A stretch of 64,000 nucleotides of DNA from Opitutaceae bacterium (GTDB lineage Bacteria > Verrucomicrobiota > Verrucomicrobiia > Opitutales > Opitutaceae). Each line of letters begins with the position of its first letter. Position 1 is the stretch's first letter. The stretch lies in NCBI GenBank assembly GCA_027490995.1, contig JAIXWY010000011.1, positions 992,001 through 1,056,000 on the forward strand, read 5' to 3'. The notes beneath the pieces are model-generated. The model ran no database searches and was not told the origin of the DNA. It saw only the letters and a program-made list of their open reading frames with translations. Both the position numbers and the translations under genes were made by a program. Of this stretch, positions 17,769-27,438 are shown piece after piece.

Positions 17769-19493
17769 ATGAGTCCTGCCTCCCTTCCCGCGAACAAGTC
17801 CCTGACGTACATCGTCGGCCACCGTAACCCGGACGCCGATGCCATCTGCTCGGCGATCGCTTACGCGGCATTCAAGGAGGCCCGCGGACAATCGGGCTTC
17901 GTGGCCGCACGCTGCGGAAACTCCAACGCCCGCATCGACGCGATCCTCGGCCGCTTCAATCAGCCCCTGCCGCTGTACCTCAGCGACGTCACGCCGCGAG
18001 TCCGCGATGTGATGGTGCAGGATGTCATCTCGGTCCAGGAATCAGCGACCTGCGCCGAAGCGCTGGAGCTGATCGAGTCGCGCGACATCCGCGTGCTCCC
18101 GGTTGTCTCGGGCGACCGTCGGCTCGTCGGCACGGTGTCCGTCTTCCAGCTCGGCGGGTTCTTTATCCCGCGCCTTCGCGAGGTCCGCGAGATGCGCAAG
18201 GTCTTCACGAGCCTTGCCCATATCGCGCGCGCCCTGCGCGCTCGCGTGGTGCACGTTGAGCGCCCGGATTCGACCGAGGAGCTATTCGTCCGGGTCGGCG
18301 CGATGGATGTGCGGTCCTTCTGGCGCATCTCACAGGAGGAAGGCATTCCGCCGGAACGTTCGATGATCATCGTCGGTGATCGCTGGGACATCCAGCAGCG
18401 GTCGCTACAGATCGGCGTCCGCGCCATCATCGTCACGGGTAACCTGCCGATCGACGAGGAACTCGTGAACCAGGCGAAGGCCCGCGGCGTCTCAATCATT
18501 GTCAGTCCCTACGACTCCGCTACCACCGCCTGGGTCATCCGCACGGCTTCAACGATCGAGCGCCTGATTGATCGAAAGTATGCCTCGGTCAGCGCCGATC
18601 TGCGCCTCTCCGAGCTCCGGCGCAAATCCGCCACCGCCAACGTGGCGGCCTTCATGGTGCTCAACGACGAGGGGCAACTACAGGGCATCCTGACTCGCAC
18701 CGATATCCTCCGCCCGGTGAAGACCCGGCTCGTCTTGGTCGATCACAACGAGCTCTCGCAGGCCGTCCCCGGTGCGGCGGAGGTGAACATCTCCGAGATC
18801 ATCGACCACCATCGCGTGGGCGCACTGAACACTCAGCAGCCGATCCTTTTCCTCAATGAGCCCGTTGGCTCGACCTGCACCATCGTCGCCGATCTCTTCC
18901 GCCGCGAGGGCCTAACGCCTTCACCGTCGATGGCCGGCGTCATGATGGGCGGGATCATTTCCGACACGCTGCTGCTGCAGTCTCCGACCTCCACCGAGAA
19001 GGATGCGGCGTTACTCGGCTGGCTCGCCAACATCGCCCAAGTGGACGCCCGGACGCTGGCCGACGCGATCTTTAGCTCGGGATCGGTCATCCTCGCACAA
19101 CCGCCGGCTGCCGTCATTCGCGCCGACTTCAAGATCTACGACGAAGATGCGGTCCGCTTTTCCGTCTCGCAGGTGGAAGAACTGGGCTTCGGGAACTTCT
19201 GGAAGCACTCGCGGCAGATCACCGACGAACTCGGAAAGCTTCAGGTCGACGAGCGACTCCTCTTTGCCGCGCTCCTCGTCACGGACATCCACACGCAGAA
19301 TTCGCTGCTGATCGTGAAGGGTGACCGCGACTTCATCGCTCGCATCACCTATCCACACGTCGAGAAGGACGAGATTTTTGATCTTCCGGGCGTGGTGAGC
19401 CGCAAGAAGCAGCTCATCCCGTATCTCACGGGTCTGCTGAAGGAGTTCGGCGACAGCGGCGAGGGCAACTCGGCCGCCAGTGGCTCCTCCTGA
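17769..19493 (+). CDS. ppaC: Manganese-dependent inorganic pyrophosphatase with CBS-DRTGG-CBS insert (family II)
   Basis: A 574-residue soluble pyrophosphatase. The DHH domain starts with GHRNPDADAICSAI (His18, Asp22, Asp24 as metal ligands), is interrupted by a regulatory insert from about residue 70 to 310 containing two CBS halves flanking a DRTGG domain, then resumes with LVDHNE and IIDHHRVG. The DHHA2 domain ends with the substrate-binding SRKKQ at residues 544-548. Characterised CBS-PPases of this layout are inhibited by AMP/ADP, and those with DRTGG are activated by diadenosine polyphosphates; this is family knowledge. Its stop directly abuts the mgsA stop on the other strand. Confidence 0.93.
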   Translation: MSPASLPANKSLTYIVGHRNPDADAICSAIAYAAFKEARGQSGFVAARCGNSNARIDAILGRFNQPLPLYLSDVTPRVRDVMVQDVISVQESATCAEALELIESRDIRVLPVVSGDRRLVGTVSVFQLGGFFIPRLREVREMRKVFTSLAHIARALRARVVHVERPDSTEELFVRVGAMDVRSFWRISQEEGIPPERSMIIVGDRWDIQQRSLQIGVRAIIVTGNLPIDEELVNQAKARGVSIIVSPYDSATTAWVIRTASTIERLIDRKYASVSADLRLSELRRKSATANVAAFMVLNDEGQLQGILTRTDILRPVKTRLVLVDHNELSQAVPGAAEVNISEIIDHHRVGALNTQQPILFLNEPVGSTCTIVADLFRREGLTPSPSMAGVMMGGIISDTLLLQSPTSTEKDAALLGWLANIAQVDARTLADAIFSSGSVILAQPPAAVIRADFKIYDEDAVRFSVSQVEELGFGNFWKHSRQITDELGKLQVDERLLFAALLVTDIHTQNSLLIVKGDRDFIARITYPHVEKDEIFDLPGVVSRKKQLIPYLTGLLKEFGDSGEGNSAASGSS

Positions 19494-19889
19494 CTAGCGC
19501 GCGGCCTCCGCGAGGTGCCGGACGAGGATATCGCCGGTCGCCTCGTTGGTGGCCAAGGGCACGTTATAGACGTCGCAAACCTTGAGAAGCGCCGCGATGT
19601 CCGGCTCGTGCGGATGCGCCGTCAGGGGATCGCGCAGGAAAACCACCGCCCGGACTTCTCCCGTCGCCACTCTGGCGCCGATCTGGAGGTCACCGCCCAT
19701 CGGTCCGGAGAGCATCGCCTCAACCACCAAGCCAGTCTGCTGCTGGATCAGGGTCCCCGTGGTCCGGGTCGCGAGCAAACGCTGCGTGGCCAAGAACGCC
19801 GCATGGCGGCGAACGAACGCCACCATCTGCTCCTTGCGGGCATCGTGGGCGATGAGAGCAACCGAGGGGGACGCGGGCGCAGGGGTCAT
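19494..19889 (-). CDS. mgsA: Methylglyoxal synthase
   Basis: A 131-residue enzyme converting dihydroxyacetone phosphate to methylglyoxal and phosphate, the glycolytic overflow bypass. Family motifs are [10 protein letters not shown] at the N-terminus, [11 protein letters not shown] with the catalytic aspartate, and [12 protein letters not shown]. The length is slightly shorter than E. coli MgsA (152 residues). It overlaps the upstream gltX stop by 4 bp, so the two are translationally coupled, an unusual partner for this enzyme. Confidence 0.93.
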   Translation of the reverse strand: MTPAPASPSVALIAHDARKEQMVAFVRRHAAFLATQRLLATRTTGTLIQQQTGLVVEAMLSGPMGGDLQIGARVATGEVRAVVFLRDPLTAHPHEPDIAALLKVCDVYNVPLATNEATGDILVRHLAEAAR

Positions 19890-21214
19890 GGCGTAGGGGA
19901 GTGTGAGGCGAGGAAACGGTCAATCCGGCGCTGCACGCGCTCGCGGCCGAGGACGCGAAAGATGCCGTAGAAAGTTGGTCCGGCGCTCACCCCGGAGACA
20001 GCCAGCCGGCCCGGGTGAATGTAGTCGGCGGTCTGCATGCCTTGCTGCACCGCAAGCGCCTGCACCGCCGCCTCCAACGTGGCGTCGGTGGAAAAGTCGG
20101 CCTGCTCCAACGCCGCCCGCAACTCTCGCAGGCGAGCGCACGGATCACCCTTCGCCAGGACCTTGTCCCGGGCCTTGGGATCGATCGCAAAGTCCTCCCG
20201 GAAAAAGAAACCGATCGCCGCTGGCAGCTCTTCAAGGGAACGTACTTTGACCTGACACAGAGTGAGCACCTCGCGGAGGTAGTCTGCGTCCACCGGTGTG
20301 GTTCCGAAGAAGCCACCCCGCTCCAGAAATCCACGCGCGAGCGGCACATAGCGCGCCGCCGGCATGTCGTGGAGATAGGCCATGTTCATGTGCGCGAGCT
20401 TTCGCTCATCGAACCGCGCATTGCTCTGATTGATTCCCGGCAGATCGAACAGGCGGATGATCTCCTCCAACGGCATCTTCTCGGCGTCGTTCTTGGGCGA
20501 CCACCCGAGCAGGCAGAGGAAGTTGACCAGTGCCTCCGGCTGGAATCCACGGCGCTGATACTCTTCGATGAGAGCACCTTGATCGCGCTTCGACATCTTG
20601 CCCGGGCCATTCTGCTTCAGGATCAGCGGGATGTGGGCGTACACGGGCAAGGGCGCCCCGAAGGCCCGAAAAAGCTCGGTGTGCTTGCTGGTGTTCGACA
20701 GGTGGTCCTCGCCTCGGATCACGTGCGTCACCCGCATCGCGAGGTCATCCACGACATTCACGAAATGAAACACGGGGTTGCCGTCGGACCGCACGATCAC
20801 GAAATCCTTTTCTTCAGTGCGCTCAACGCGTCCGCGGATGGCATCATCAATCACCTGAGGCTCGCCCGAGATCCGGAAGAAGGTCGCACCGTCTTTCTCG
20901 TAGGTGCGTCCCGCTGAACGCAGGCGCTCGAGGTAATCCCGGTAAATCGGAGCCCGTTCGCTCTGTCGGTAGGGGCCGAAGCTACCTCCCACACCGGGCC
21001 CCTCATCCCAGTCCATGCCGAGCCACCGCAAGCTATCGTAGATTACCCGGAGGAACTCCTCGCTGTTTCGTTCCTTGTCCGTGTCCTCGATGCGCAGGAT
21101 GAACACCCCGCCGGTGTGCCGGGCATACAGCCAGTTGAACAGGGCGGTACGCGCGCTGCCGATGTGGAAGAAACCGGTGGGACTGGGGGCGAAACGGACG
21201 CGAACCTGAGACAT
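19886..21214 (-). CDS. gltX: Glutamyl-tRNA synthetase
   Basis: A 442-residue class I synthetase. The HIGH-like signature [14 protein letters not shown] and the KMSKR loop [11 protein letters not shown] are intact. The protein begins [15 protein letters not shown], the canonical start. It is somewhat shorter than average bacterial GluRS, mostly in the C-terminal anticodon-binding domain. Whether it is discriminating or also charges tRNA-Gln cannot be told here. It is followed by mgsA with a 4-bp overlap. Confidence 0.96.
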   Translation of the reverse strand: MSQVRVRFAPSPTGFFHIGSARTALFNWLYARHTGGVFILRIEDTDKERNSEEFLRVIYDSLRWLGMDWDEGPGVGGSFGPYRQSERAPIYRDYLERLRSAGRTYEKDGATFFRISGEPQVIDDAIRGRVERTEEKDFVIVRSDGNPVFHFVNVVDDLAMRVTHVIRGEDHLSNTSKHTELFRAFGAPLPVYAHIPLILKQNGPGKMSKRDQGALIEEYQRRGFQPEALVNFLCLLGWSPKNDAEKMPLEEIIRLFDLPGINQSNARFDERKLAHMNMAYLHDMPAARYVPLARGFLERGGFFGTTPVDADYLREVLTLCQVKVRSLEELPAAIGFFFREDFAIDPKARDKVLAKGDPCARLRELRAALEQADFSTDATLEAAVQALAVQQGMQTADYIHPGRLAVSGVSAGPTFYGIFRVLGRERVQRRIDRFLASHSPTP

Positions 21215-21332
21215 GATGAAGGGGAAAACGAACGCAGTAGACCGTCGGGAAAAAGGTTCAGCTAGGAGTAAGCCGCGGCAGCTGTCAAAGCCGCACCCAT
21301 GGCCCGCGCCACGGCGCGGCGCGCTGGCCGCC

Positions 21333-22160
21333 TCAGAGGAGGCGCGGCGGCAGTACCATACCGTGACGTTCCGCGAAGGCCTGCAGATCCGCCGCGAGGG
21401 GGACCTCCCTCTGCCACGTCAGCCCCGCCGGACGTAGATCGATTTCCGCGCAGTGCAGGGCCTGCCGCTCCAGAAACAACACCGCGGCCAGACGAGGGGT
21501 CCAACCGTGTTCGATGAACTCAAGGAAAAGGCGCGGATCCGGACCGTAGATTTTGTCGCCCACCAGTGGGTAGCCGGCCCACTGCAGATGAGCGCGGATC
21601 TGATGTTTCCGGCCCGTCTCCGTGCGAATTCGCGCCAGCGTGAAACCGCCCGCCGCGGCCAAGGGAACGACCTGCGTCCGCGCCTCCTGTCCCTCGCCGG
21701 CCGGGACCACACTGCTTTTTACAAGCACGGGACTGGTCAGATCAGGACCCAGCGGCTGGTCAATCGAGAGCGGCTCGCGCAACTCGCCGACGAGCAGCGC
21801 CAGGTAGGTTTTTCCGTATTTTCGGTCCTGCGCCGCCATCTGCAAACGGCGGGCCGTGTCCGGATCCTTGGCATAAATCACCAGACCGCTCGTTTCTCGA
21901 TCGAGACGGAACACCAAGTGAGCCGCACCCCCTCCAAGGTACTCCCGCACGGCTCCCGATAGGCTCGACCACGGACCGTCTTTGGACGGGTGGCAGACAA
22001 AATCGCCCGGCTTGTTGATCGCAAGGATGCGTTCGTCCTCCGCTACGATCCAGCCGCGCAACTCGGCCAAGGAGATGCGCCGCACGACGCCCTGCTGCAA
22101 CCGGCGCTCCCACGGCCCGATCGGCCGATCGTACCCGCTGGGATTGTCCACCGCCATCAT
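21333..22160 (-). CDS. RluA-family pseudouridine synthase
   Basis: A 275-residue RNA pseudouridine synthase. The catalytic motif appears as [13 protein letters not shown], keeping the catalytic Asp and the preceding Arg, with Phe in place of the common His. Upstream is [14 protein letters not shown]; downstream [14 protein letters not shown] and KHQIRAHL also fit the family. No S4 domain is obvious, so it is likely a RluA/TruC-like enzyme whose tRNA or rRNA target is unknown. I chose the ATG at 22158-22160 ([15 protein letters not shown]), since upstream in-frame residues look non-coding. A hairpin CCGCCTC-AGAG-GAGGCG overlaps the stop codon. Confidence 0.85.
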   Translation of the reverse strand: MMAVDNPSGYDRPIGPWERRLQQGVVRRISLAELRGWIVAEDERILAINKPGDFVCHPSKDGPWSSLSGAVREYLGGGAAHLVFRLDRETSGLVIYAKDPDTARRLQMAAQDRKYGKTYLALLVGELREPLSIDQPLGPDLTSPVLVKSSVVPAGEGQEARTQVVPLAAAGGFTLARIRTETGRKHQIRAHLQWAGYPLVGDKIYGPDPRLFLEFIEHGWTPRLAAVLFLERQALHCAEIDLRPAGLTWQREVPLAADLQAFAERHGMVLPPRLL

Positions 22161-22473
22161 TGGCGAAACGCCCCCGCGCGCGCACCCCGAAGCACCGTCG
22201 GCAGATCGCTGGCTGGCAAAAGAGTCATCGGGTTGGCGCGCATTAAGCTTGGTGAACTCAGGGCAAATCGTGCCGTAGAAGATTGCAAAGTCGAGACACC
22301 CGCCGTATCGTTTATTTCGTGGTGATGACAACCCTCCCCACACCGGAATTCGTCCCGGTCCGCGGTTACGGATCGAGCCCGATGATTTCCCGCGCAGAGA
22401 CCCCCAAGGGGGCGGCGCAAAGGGCGGAGGCATTTCCCTTTTCGGCAGTACGCCGAAACGAAAACCCAAAAAC
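22161..22473 (+). other. Non-coding gap upstream of hpf
   Basis: This 313-bp stretch separates the divergent pseudouridine synthase and hpf. No frame looks coding. It must contain the hpf promoter and leader; a relatively AT-rich part around 22300-22330 (TATCGTTTATTTCGTGG) is the best place for a promoter. I see no riboswitch-like structure. Confidence 0.4.
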
Positions 22474-22839
22474 ATGAAGAGTATCCCGCACACCCCTGAA
22501 CTGATTGTTTCCGGTATTCATCTCGAGCTCACGCCTTCCTTGAAGACGTTTGTCCGAGAGAAAACGGAGCGTCTGTTCCGGCACGAAGAGCGGATCATCC
22601 GGATCCGCGTGGAGTTGGAGTGTGACCCGAAGCAGTCCGTCAGTAACCGCTTCACCGCCAAGGGCCACATCATGATCAACGGGCCGGACATGAACGCCTC
22701 CGTTGCGGCCGACGAATGCCACAAGGCCGTCGCCATGTTGGTCGACAAGCTCGATCGGATGCTCAGTCGCCGTGCCACGTACTTCAAGGTACGCCGACAC
22801 CGCGATGCCGCGCGGGTGACCGATTCCGCCGTCACCTAA
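22474..22839 (+). CDS. hpf: Ribosome hibernation-promoting factor, short form (HPF/YfiA family)
   Basis: A 121-residue protein that binds the decoding centre of idle 30S subunits. The sequence has the beta-alpha-beta-beta-beta-alpha pattern of the family: ELIVSGIHLELTPSLKTFV, EVELECDP-like strands, and ADECHKAVAMLVDKLDRMLSRR near the end with the basic face that contacts 16S rRNA. It lacks the C-terminal dimerisation domain of long HPF, so by family knowledge 100S dimer formation would need another factor. It is monocistronic, followed by an intrinsic terminator. Confidence 0.92.
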   Translation: MKSIPHTPELIVSGIHLELTPSLKTFVREKTERLFRHEERIIRIRVELECDPKQSVSNRFTAKGHIMINGPDMNASVAADECHKAVAMLVDKLDRMLSRRATYFKVRRHRDAARVTDSAVT

Positions 22840-22876
22840 GTCCATCGACCCGACCGATCCAAGCCCGTCTGCTCGC

Positions 22877-22916
22877 ACGCCCGCCTGCCCGCTCCGCGGT
22901 CGGCGGGCGTTTGCTT
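22877..22916 (+). terminator. Intrinsic terminator after hpf
   Basis: ACGCCCGCC (22877-22885) pairs with GGCGGGCGT (22902-22910), followed by TTGCTT. It lies 38 bp past the hpf stop and points rightward. Confidence 0.7.
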
Positions 22917-23064
22917 AACACGGGTGAGCCAAGTTCCCACTGTCGTCCGCCGCTGAGGGCCGGTCCGAAGTCGTGCGGTCGCGAGCGCACAGATTCCGCC
23001 GCGCACGCCGCGGAATATCAGCGGCGCCTCGGGGCCGCCGATGCCCCGGGCGCGATCCTCCGCT

Positions 23065-25863
23065 TCAGCGCCCTCCACCCTCCCGAGGCCGTTGCACGTC
23101 AGTCTCAGCACCGAGTTCGGGTGGCTCGCCGAGGAGCGCGAGGCACTGAATCGCCGCCAAGCCCCACTGCGCTGCCGCATTCGTCGAGAAACCCACCGCT
23201 TCGTCCACCGGCCGAGGCACCGCAGAGCCTTCGATCCGACGTAGCACCAGAGGGTCGCGCGAGCGCCAGCCGTTCTCGCCGCGTCGGAATTCCTGCCACG
23301 CCCGAATCGCCAACGCCGGATCCGCCAGGCTCTTTGCGGCAAAGGCCGTCAGGCGGGCGTGCCCCTGCTCCAGATTCCGGCCTCTCATGGCCCGACCGAG
23401 CCGCGCCGACTGTTCGGCGGCATCTGCGTTGTAGAGTCGACAATACTCCAACCACGCGCTGCGGAACTCCGGCACGTCGAGCAGCTGGACAAGCTCCGCA
23501 CAGACTTCCACGAGGCCAAAAGCGGCGGAGAGATGACTCGCAGACGGTTCCTTGCTGGGCGAACGCCGAAACGCCCCAGAATCGAAGTGAATCGGTGCCC
23601 CAAGGCTGAAAAATCCCCAGGGCTGCGCCGCGATTCCCCGCATCCCGGCCAGCAGACGCTCGCGAGGCACCGCACTCCCGGTCCGCTCCCACTCCGTCAA
23701 CCACGCCGCCGCCGCCGCCCCCCAATCAAGCCCGAAACTGGCATAAGCTTCCGCCGCCAAAGGATCGGCCGGCGTCACCAGCGACGCGGCCACTTTCCGG
23801 CTCGGCTGCACGGTGGCCAGCGTCCGAATCGCCTCGACCTGCTCGCGGAGCAGATCTCCCGTACGCTCATCACCGGTGAGGTAATAATAGTAACGACGGT
23901 TCGCGGCGGTGCTGATGCGCAGCTGCTTCGCACTGCAGCCCCAGTGCAGGACGTTGTGGCGCGAACCCAGCGGAGCAAAGGGTCCTAAATGATGCACGTC
24001 CACTTCCCCGGTATGCCGGGTCATCGCCTCGGCGAATCGAAACACCTCCGGACGACCGCTGCGCAGGAAATAAAGCCACAACCAAATATCCGTCGAGAGC
24101 TCAGAGTTATCCCAAGCAAAGCCTCCGATGTCGTACTTCCACTCGTGACGGTCCGCATCGTAGCTATGCATGACGTCTCCGTAGTTCCAGAAACCGTACC
24201 AGCGGCGCTGTTCCCGCTGGGTCAGGTAGAAGTCGAAATGGGAGGCGAGCTGGCGGTCCATCGCTTCGGCCACGGCGCCAGCCTTCTCCTGCGGTGACCA
24301 GAGGCCACCGAACACGCCGGCACGGTAAAGATCCGTCCGGTCGGCAAGCAGTCGATGCGGGAGGCGTACGGTCGCCGCCATGGCGGCGAGTTCTCCGCGG
24401 CTCGGCGTGCGAGCGAGCGCCCAGAGAGAGAGTTCGCTGGTCCGGGCCACGCCCACCGGGGAGTCAAAGCCAGGTTCATAGTCTTCATACGTGACCTCCA
24501 GACCCTCAAGTTGACGGGCGGGCGTATCCTGCCCCATGCCATCGTGGTACGGCCGCAAGTCCATCGGGGCAGCCTGGGGCGCCCATAGCCAAGCCGTGAC
24601 CGTCGCCACGTCGCCCGCCGCACCCCGGACATCCAACTGCGCGGGGTGGCTCTGCCAAAAATCCCGGATGCCGAGCGCGATGCCACCCTCGGGAGAGCTC
24701 AGACTCACGAGTCCGCCCGCTCGATTTCCCCGCACACAGGAAATCCAAGTGTGCGAGCGACTCGTGCGCTTCACCACCTCAAAACCGTCCGAAGAGGATT
24801 GGAAAAGAGTCCAGTCTCCAAACGCCGGAATGTACTGAAGGCGGGACGCGACCCGACGATCCCAGGACGCCACGTCCGGAGTGCGCTCACCGGCAATCTG
24901 AGCCCGCCGCACCGCGGCGCCCGGATCGCGGCGCAGCCCCGTCACGCCGCGCACGGCTTCGGCGAATAGTCCGTCCTCTTCTCCCGAAAAGCGGACATGG
25001 CGATCGTGGAGAGGCCCGCGCTGCGGGACGTCGAACCTCACCCCCAATCCGGCGATCCGATCCCTTGCCGGATCGCCCTCGTAGATGAAGGTGTGAATCC
25101 AGCGGAGGTCGGTGCCACCCGCATGCAAGGACAGACGGACCACGAAAGGCAACCAGCGCCGTGCTCCAGCAGGATCCACATGCCGTCCCTCCAGGCGCAC
25201 CACCGCCCGCACGGGCCCCGCCTGCTCCACCGACGCGGACGTGACCTCGCCCTCCCATTCGACCCGCCGGACGCCCGCCTCGGGGCCGGCCTCGTTCTCC
25301 TCCTCACGCACACAGACGAGCCGCCCATCGACCGCCACGTGAGTCGTTCCTCGACGCAGCCAAGCCAACATGATCTTCCCCCGCCGCTGCACGCGGCAGG
25401 AAAAGTCACCGGTCGCGAGGTCGATGACGTCATCGGTCATGACCACCGATACCGGCGCAGCTGGCGCGATCGGCGCGTCCCCCGCTTGGACGGTAAGGGA
25501 GCGAAACGAAGGAGCATCGGCGGACACGGCGTGCCCGCTCCACTTGACCGAACCATCCGGCCACGTCGCCAGCGTCCAGCTCTGCAAGGGAACCGCCGTC
25601 CCACCGTCGGCGCGGGCCCCGAAGGCGGCATCCGCCGCCACCGCACCCCGGGGCCATGCCATACCCCAACTGGAGCCGACCGGAGACGCCGGTGCCCCCT
25701 CCAGCCAGTGGGCGCGAGCCGAAGGGCTCTGACTGACCGCGGAGCCTCGGGAAGACTCGTTCGCTGACGCGACCAACGGCAAGGACACGGCGGCCGATCC
25801 CACAGCGGCGGCCTGAACAAAGGCCCGGCGCGTCAACGTTCCCGGCAGGGGTACCGTACTCAT
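23065..25863 (-). CDS. Tat-exported exo-rhamnogalacturonan lyase-like protein (PL26-like)
   Basis: A 932-residue exported protein. The Tat motif TRRAFVQAAAVGS (Arg12-Arg13) is followed by a hydrophobic stretch and an Ala-rich cleavage region. The body starts with a RIFT-barrel-like domain including WTLATWPDGSVKWSGHAV, as in Penicillium exo-rhamnogalacturonan lyase (PcRGLX, PL26), then a central domain and an alpha/alpha-toroid-like C-terminal region rich in aromatic residues. It probably removes disaccharide units from rhamnogalacturonan I backbones. The start overlaps the rhaM stop by 4 bp, tying it to rhamnose metabolism. Family assignment is from remembered similarity; catalytic residues are not identified. 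Confidence 0.7.
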   Translation of the reverse strand: MSTVPLPGTLTRRAFVQAAAVGSAAVSLPLVASANESSRGSAVSQSPSARAHWLEGAPASPVGSSWGMAWPRGAVAADAAFGARADGGTAVPLQSWTLATWPDGSVKWSGHAVSADAPSFRSLTVQAGDAPIAPAAPVSVVMTDDVIDLATGDFSCRVQRRGKIMLAWLRRGTTHVAVDGRLVCVREEENEAGPEAGVRRVEWEGEVTSASVEQAGPVRAVVRLEGRHVDPAGARRWLPFVVRLSLHAGGTDLRWIHTFIYEGDPARDRIAGLGVRFDVPQRGPLHDRHVRFSGEEDGLFAEAVRGVTGLRRDPGAAVRRAQIAGERTPDVASWDRRVASRLQYIPAFGDWTLFQSSSDGFEVVKRTSRSHTWISCVRGNRAGGLVSLSSPEGGIALGIRDFWQSHPAQLDVRGAAGDVATVTAWLWAPQAAPMDLRPYHDGMGQDTPARQLEGLEVTYEDYEPGFDSPVGVARTSELSLWALARTPSRGELAAMAATVRLPHRLLADRTDLYRAGVFGGLWSPQEKAGAVAEAMDRQLASHFDFYLTQREQRRWYGFWNYGDVMHSYDADRHEWKYDIGGFAWDNSELSTDIWLWLYFLRSGRPEVFRFAEAMTRHTGEVDVHHLGPFAPLGSRHNVLHWGCSAKQLRISTAANRRYYYYLTGDERTGDLLREQVEAIRTLATVQPSRKVAASLVTPADPLAAEAYASFGLDWGAAAAAWLTEWERTGSAVPRERLLAGMRGIAAQPWGFFSLGAPIHFDSGAFRRSPSKEPSASHLSAAFGLVEVCAELVQLLDVPEFRSAWLEYCRLYNADAAEQSARLGRAMRGRNLEQGHARLTAFAAKSLADPALAIRAWQEFRRGENGWRSRDPLVLRRIEGSAVPRPVDEAVGFSTNAAAQWGLAAIQCLALLGEPPELGAETDVQRPREGGGR

Positions 25864-26174
25864 GAAAGGTGAAACACCTCGCGCAGCGGATCGCTCACTG
25901 GACTGCCATCGACGTGACTCGGCATCAGCTCCCGCATCGATGCCCACCAACGGCGGCACTCGGGGGTGGCCGCGATGTCCGCCCAACGCTCCTCGCTCTC
26001 GATTTCCGCGTAGGCGAACAGCTGGCGGGTGCCCTCATCGAGAAAGATGGAGTACGATCGGACCCCATGGCGACGCAGCACCGCCTCCAACTCCGGCCAG
26101 ATCGGCCGATGACGACGCTCGTACTCGGCTTCTTGGCCTGGGTGGACCGACATGACGAAGGCTTTGCGAATCAT
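25860..26174 (-). CDS. rhaM: L-rhamnose mutarotase
   Basis: A 104-residue enzyme that interconverts alpha- and beta-L-rhamnopyranose, feeding rhamnose isomerase. Residues Tyr18, His22 and Tyr41 fall at the same positions as the active-site residues of E. coli RhaM; the pattern ERRHRPIWPEL and the C-terminal WWASM also fit. The ATG at 26172-26174 starts MIRKAFVM, as in the family. It overlaps the PL26-like lyase by 4 bp and is divergent from a LacI regulator that probably controls it. Confidence 0.95.
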   Translation of the reverse strand: MIRKAFVMSVHPGQEAEYERRHRPIWPELEAVLRRHGVRSYSIFLDEGTRQLFAYAEIESEERWADIAATPECRRWWASMRELMPSHVDGSPVSDPLREVFHLS

Positions 26175-26293
26175 GGTGCGGAGGGGGTAGCGGACCTTGG
26201 CGCAGGAAGCACAGCGGGGGAAGGTGACCCGCCGCCAGAACAAAACTCCAAGCAGCGAAGAGCTCCAGACGCCCTGAAATCTGACAGTTCCGG

Positions 26294-26307
26294 TTTTTCG
26301 TTGAAAA
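26294..26307. promoter_or_regulatory. Inverted repeat in the rhaM/lacI divergent region, candidate operator
   Basis: TTTTC (26295-26299) and GAAAA (26303-26307) flank GTT in the 166-bp divergent promoter region, 34 bp before the regulator start codon. LacI proteins bind such short palindromes, but CG at the centre, typical of LacI operators, is off-centre here. A weak candidate only. Confidence 0.25.
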
Positions 26308-26340
26308 GGCCGCGGCGCCGACCCTTCTAAGCGGGACCCC

Positions 26341-27438
26341 ATGGCTGGCCCAACGCTGCGCACCCTGGCCCGACAACTCGGACTCTCCCGCACCACAATC
26401 TCCGAAGCATTGGGGGGATCGCCTCGCGTAAAGGCCGAGACCGCGGCCCGCGTCCGCGCCGCCGCGGAGGCCGCCGGGTACATCCGGAATCCGCTCACCG
26501 GCGCGGTGATGTCCCAACTGCGCCGCTCGCGCAGCCAGCAGTTCCGCGGGGTGCTGGCGGCATTAGAGATCGTCGAAGAGAATCACACGGTCTTAGCCCG
26601 GCGCTACAGCAGCGCACTGATGTCGGGCATCTCCTCCCGCGCTGAGCAAATGGGGTTCCGAGTCGAACGCTTCGCCGTGGGACCGCAAGGCGTCCGCCTG
26701 AATCGCCTGGACACCATTCTCCACACGCGAGGCATCCAAGGTCTGATTCTTCTGCCGGCTCTGGAATCTCCCGATCTGAGCACCCTCAGCTGGGATCGAT
26801 ACACCGCAGTCTACACAGATTACTTCATTGAGACTCCCCCGCTGCACTGCGTCTGCTGCGACCACTATCGCTCGATGGTGACACTGATGGGCGAGCTGCA
26901 CGCCCGGGGCTATCGTCGCCCGGGACTCTTCATGGATACCGTGCTCAGCGAGCGGCTGCAGTTCCGCTGGGAAGGCGCATTCCTCGCCCTGCAGGACCAC
27001 GCGCCAGAGACGGATGCGGTACCCGTTCTGCGATCGCGTTCCATCGGCCCCAAGGAGTTTACCGCCTGGTTCCGAAAGCATCGGCCCGACGTCGTGATCG
27101 GTCACTTTCCGGAGGCCATCCACTGGATGCAGGCCGCCGGAGCGCAGCTCCCGGATTCGCACGGCTTTGTCTGCTTGAATGTGCTCCGGACCAATCACGA
27201 ATGCGCCAGTCTCGATCTGCAACCGGCACAAATCGGTGCGCGCGCCACTGAACTCGTGGTCGGCCAACTGCTGCACCATGAAATGGGAGTGCCGACCAAG
27301 CCATCCCTGACCACGCTGACCGCTCAACTCCTCGAGGGACCCACCCTGCGTCCACGAACCAAGGAAGCCGCGGAGCCGCCGTCGTGGATTCTTCGCGCGA
27401 ATACCGGCACGGTAGCATCGACCCAGCGTGCTCCATGA
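26341..27438 (+). CDS. LacI-family transcriptional regulator of the rhamnose/pectin locus
   Basis: A 365-residue regulator. The N-terminal HTH (LRTLARQLGLSRTTISEAL) and hinge (ARVRAAAEAAGYIRNPL) are classical LacI, followed by a periplasmic-binding-protein-like effector domain (RGVLAALEIVEEN onward). It sits divergently to rhaM-lyase, and its stop overlaps the next gene by 4 bp (ATGA). By context it should repress the locus and respond to L-rhamnose or a rhamnogalacturonan fragment; this is inference. No ribosome-binding sequence precedes the ATG. Confidence 0.93.
   Translation: MAGPTLRTLARQLGLSRTTISEALGGSPRVKAETAARVRAAAEAAGYIRNPLTGAVMSQLRRSRSQQFRGVLAALEIVEENHTVLARRYSSALMSGISSRAEQMGFRVERFAVGPQGVRLNRLDTILHTRGIQGLILLPALESPDLSTLSWDRYTAVYTDYFIETPPLHCVCCDHYRSMVTLMGELHARGYRRPGLFMDTVLSERLQFRWEGAFLALQDHAPETDAVPVLRSRSIGPKEFTAWFRKHRPDVVIGHFPEAIHWMQAAGAQLPDSHGFVCLNVLRTNHECASLDLQPAQIGARATELVVGQLLHHEMGVPTKPSLTTLTAQLLEGPTLRPRTKEAAEPPSWILRANTGTVASTQRAP

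Noticed and set aside
22993..23016. ATTCCGC/GCGGAAT hairpin as an intrinsic terminator of the PL26-like gene
   Set aside because: The stem is perfect but has no T-tract on either strand and lies 49-72 bp past the stop; support is too weak for a feature.
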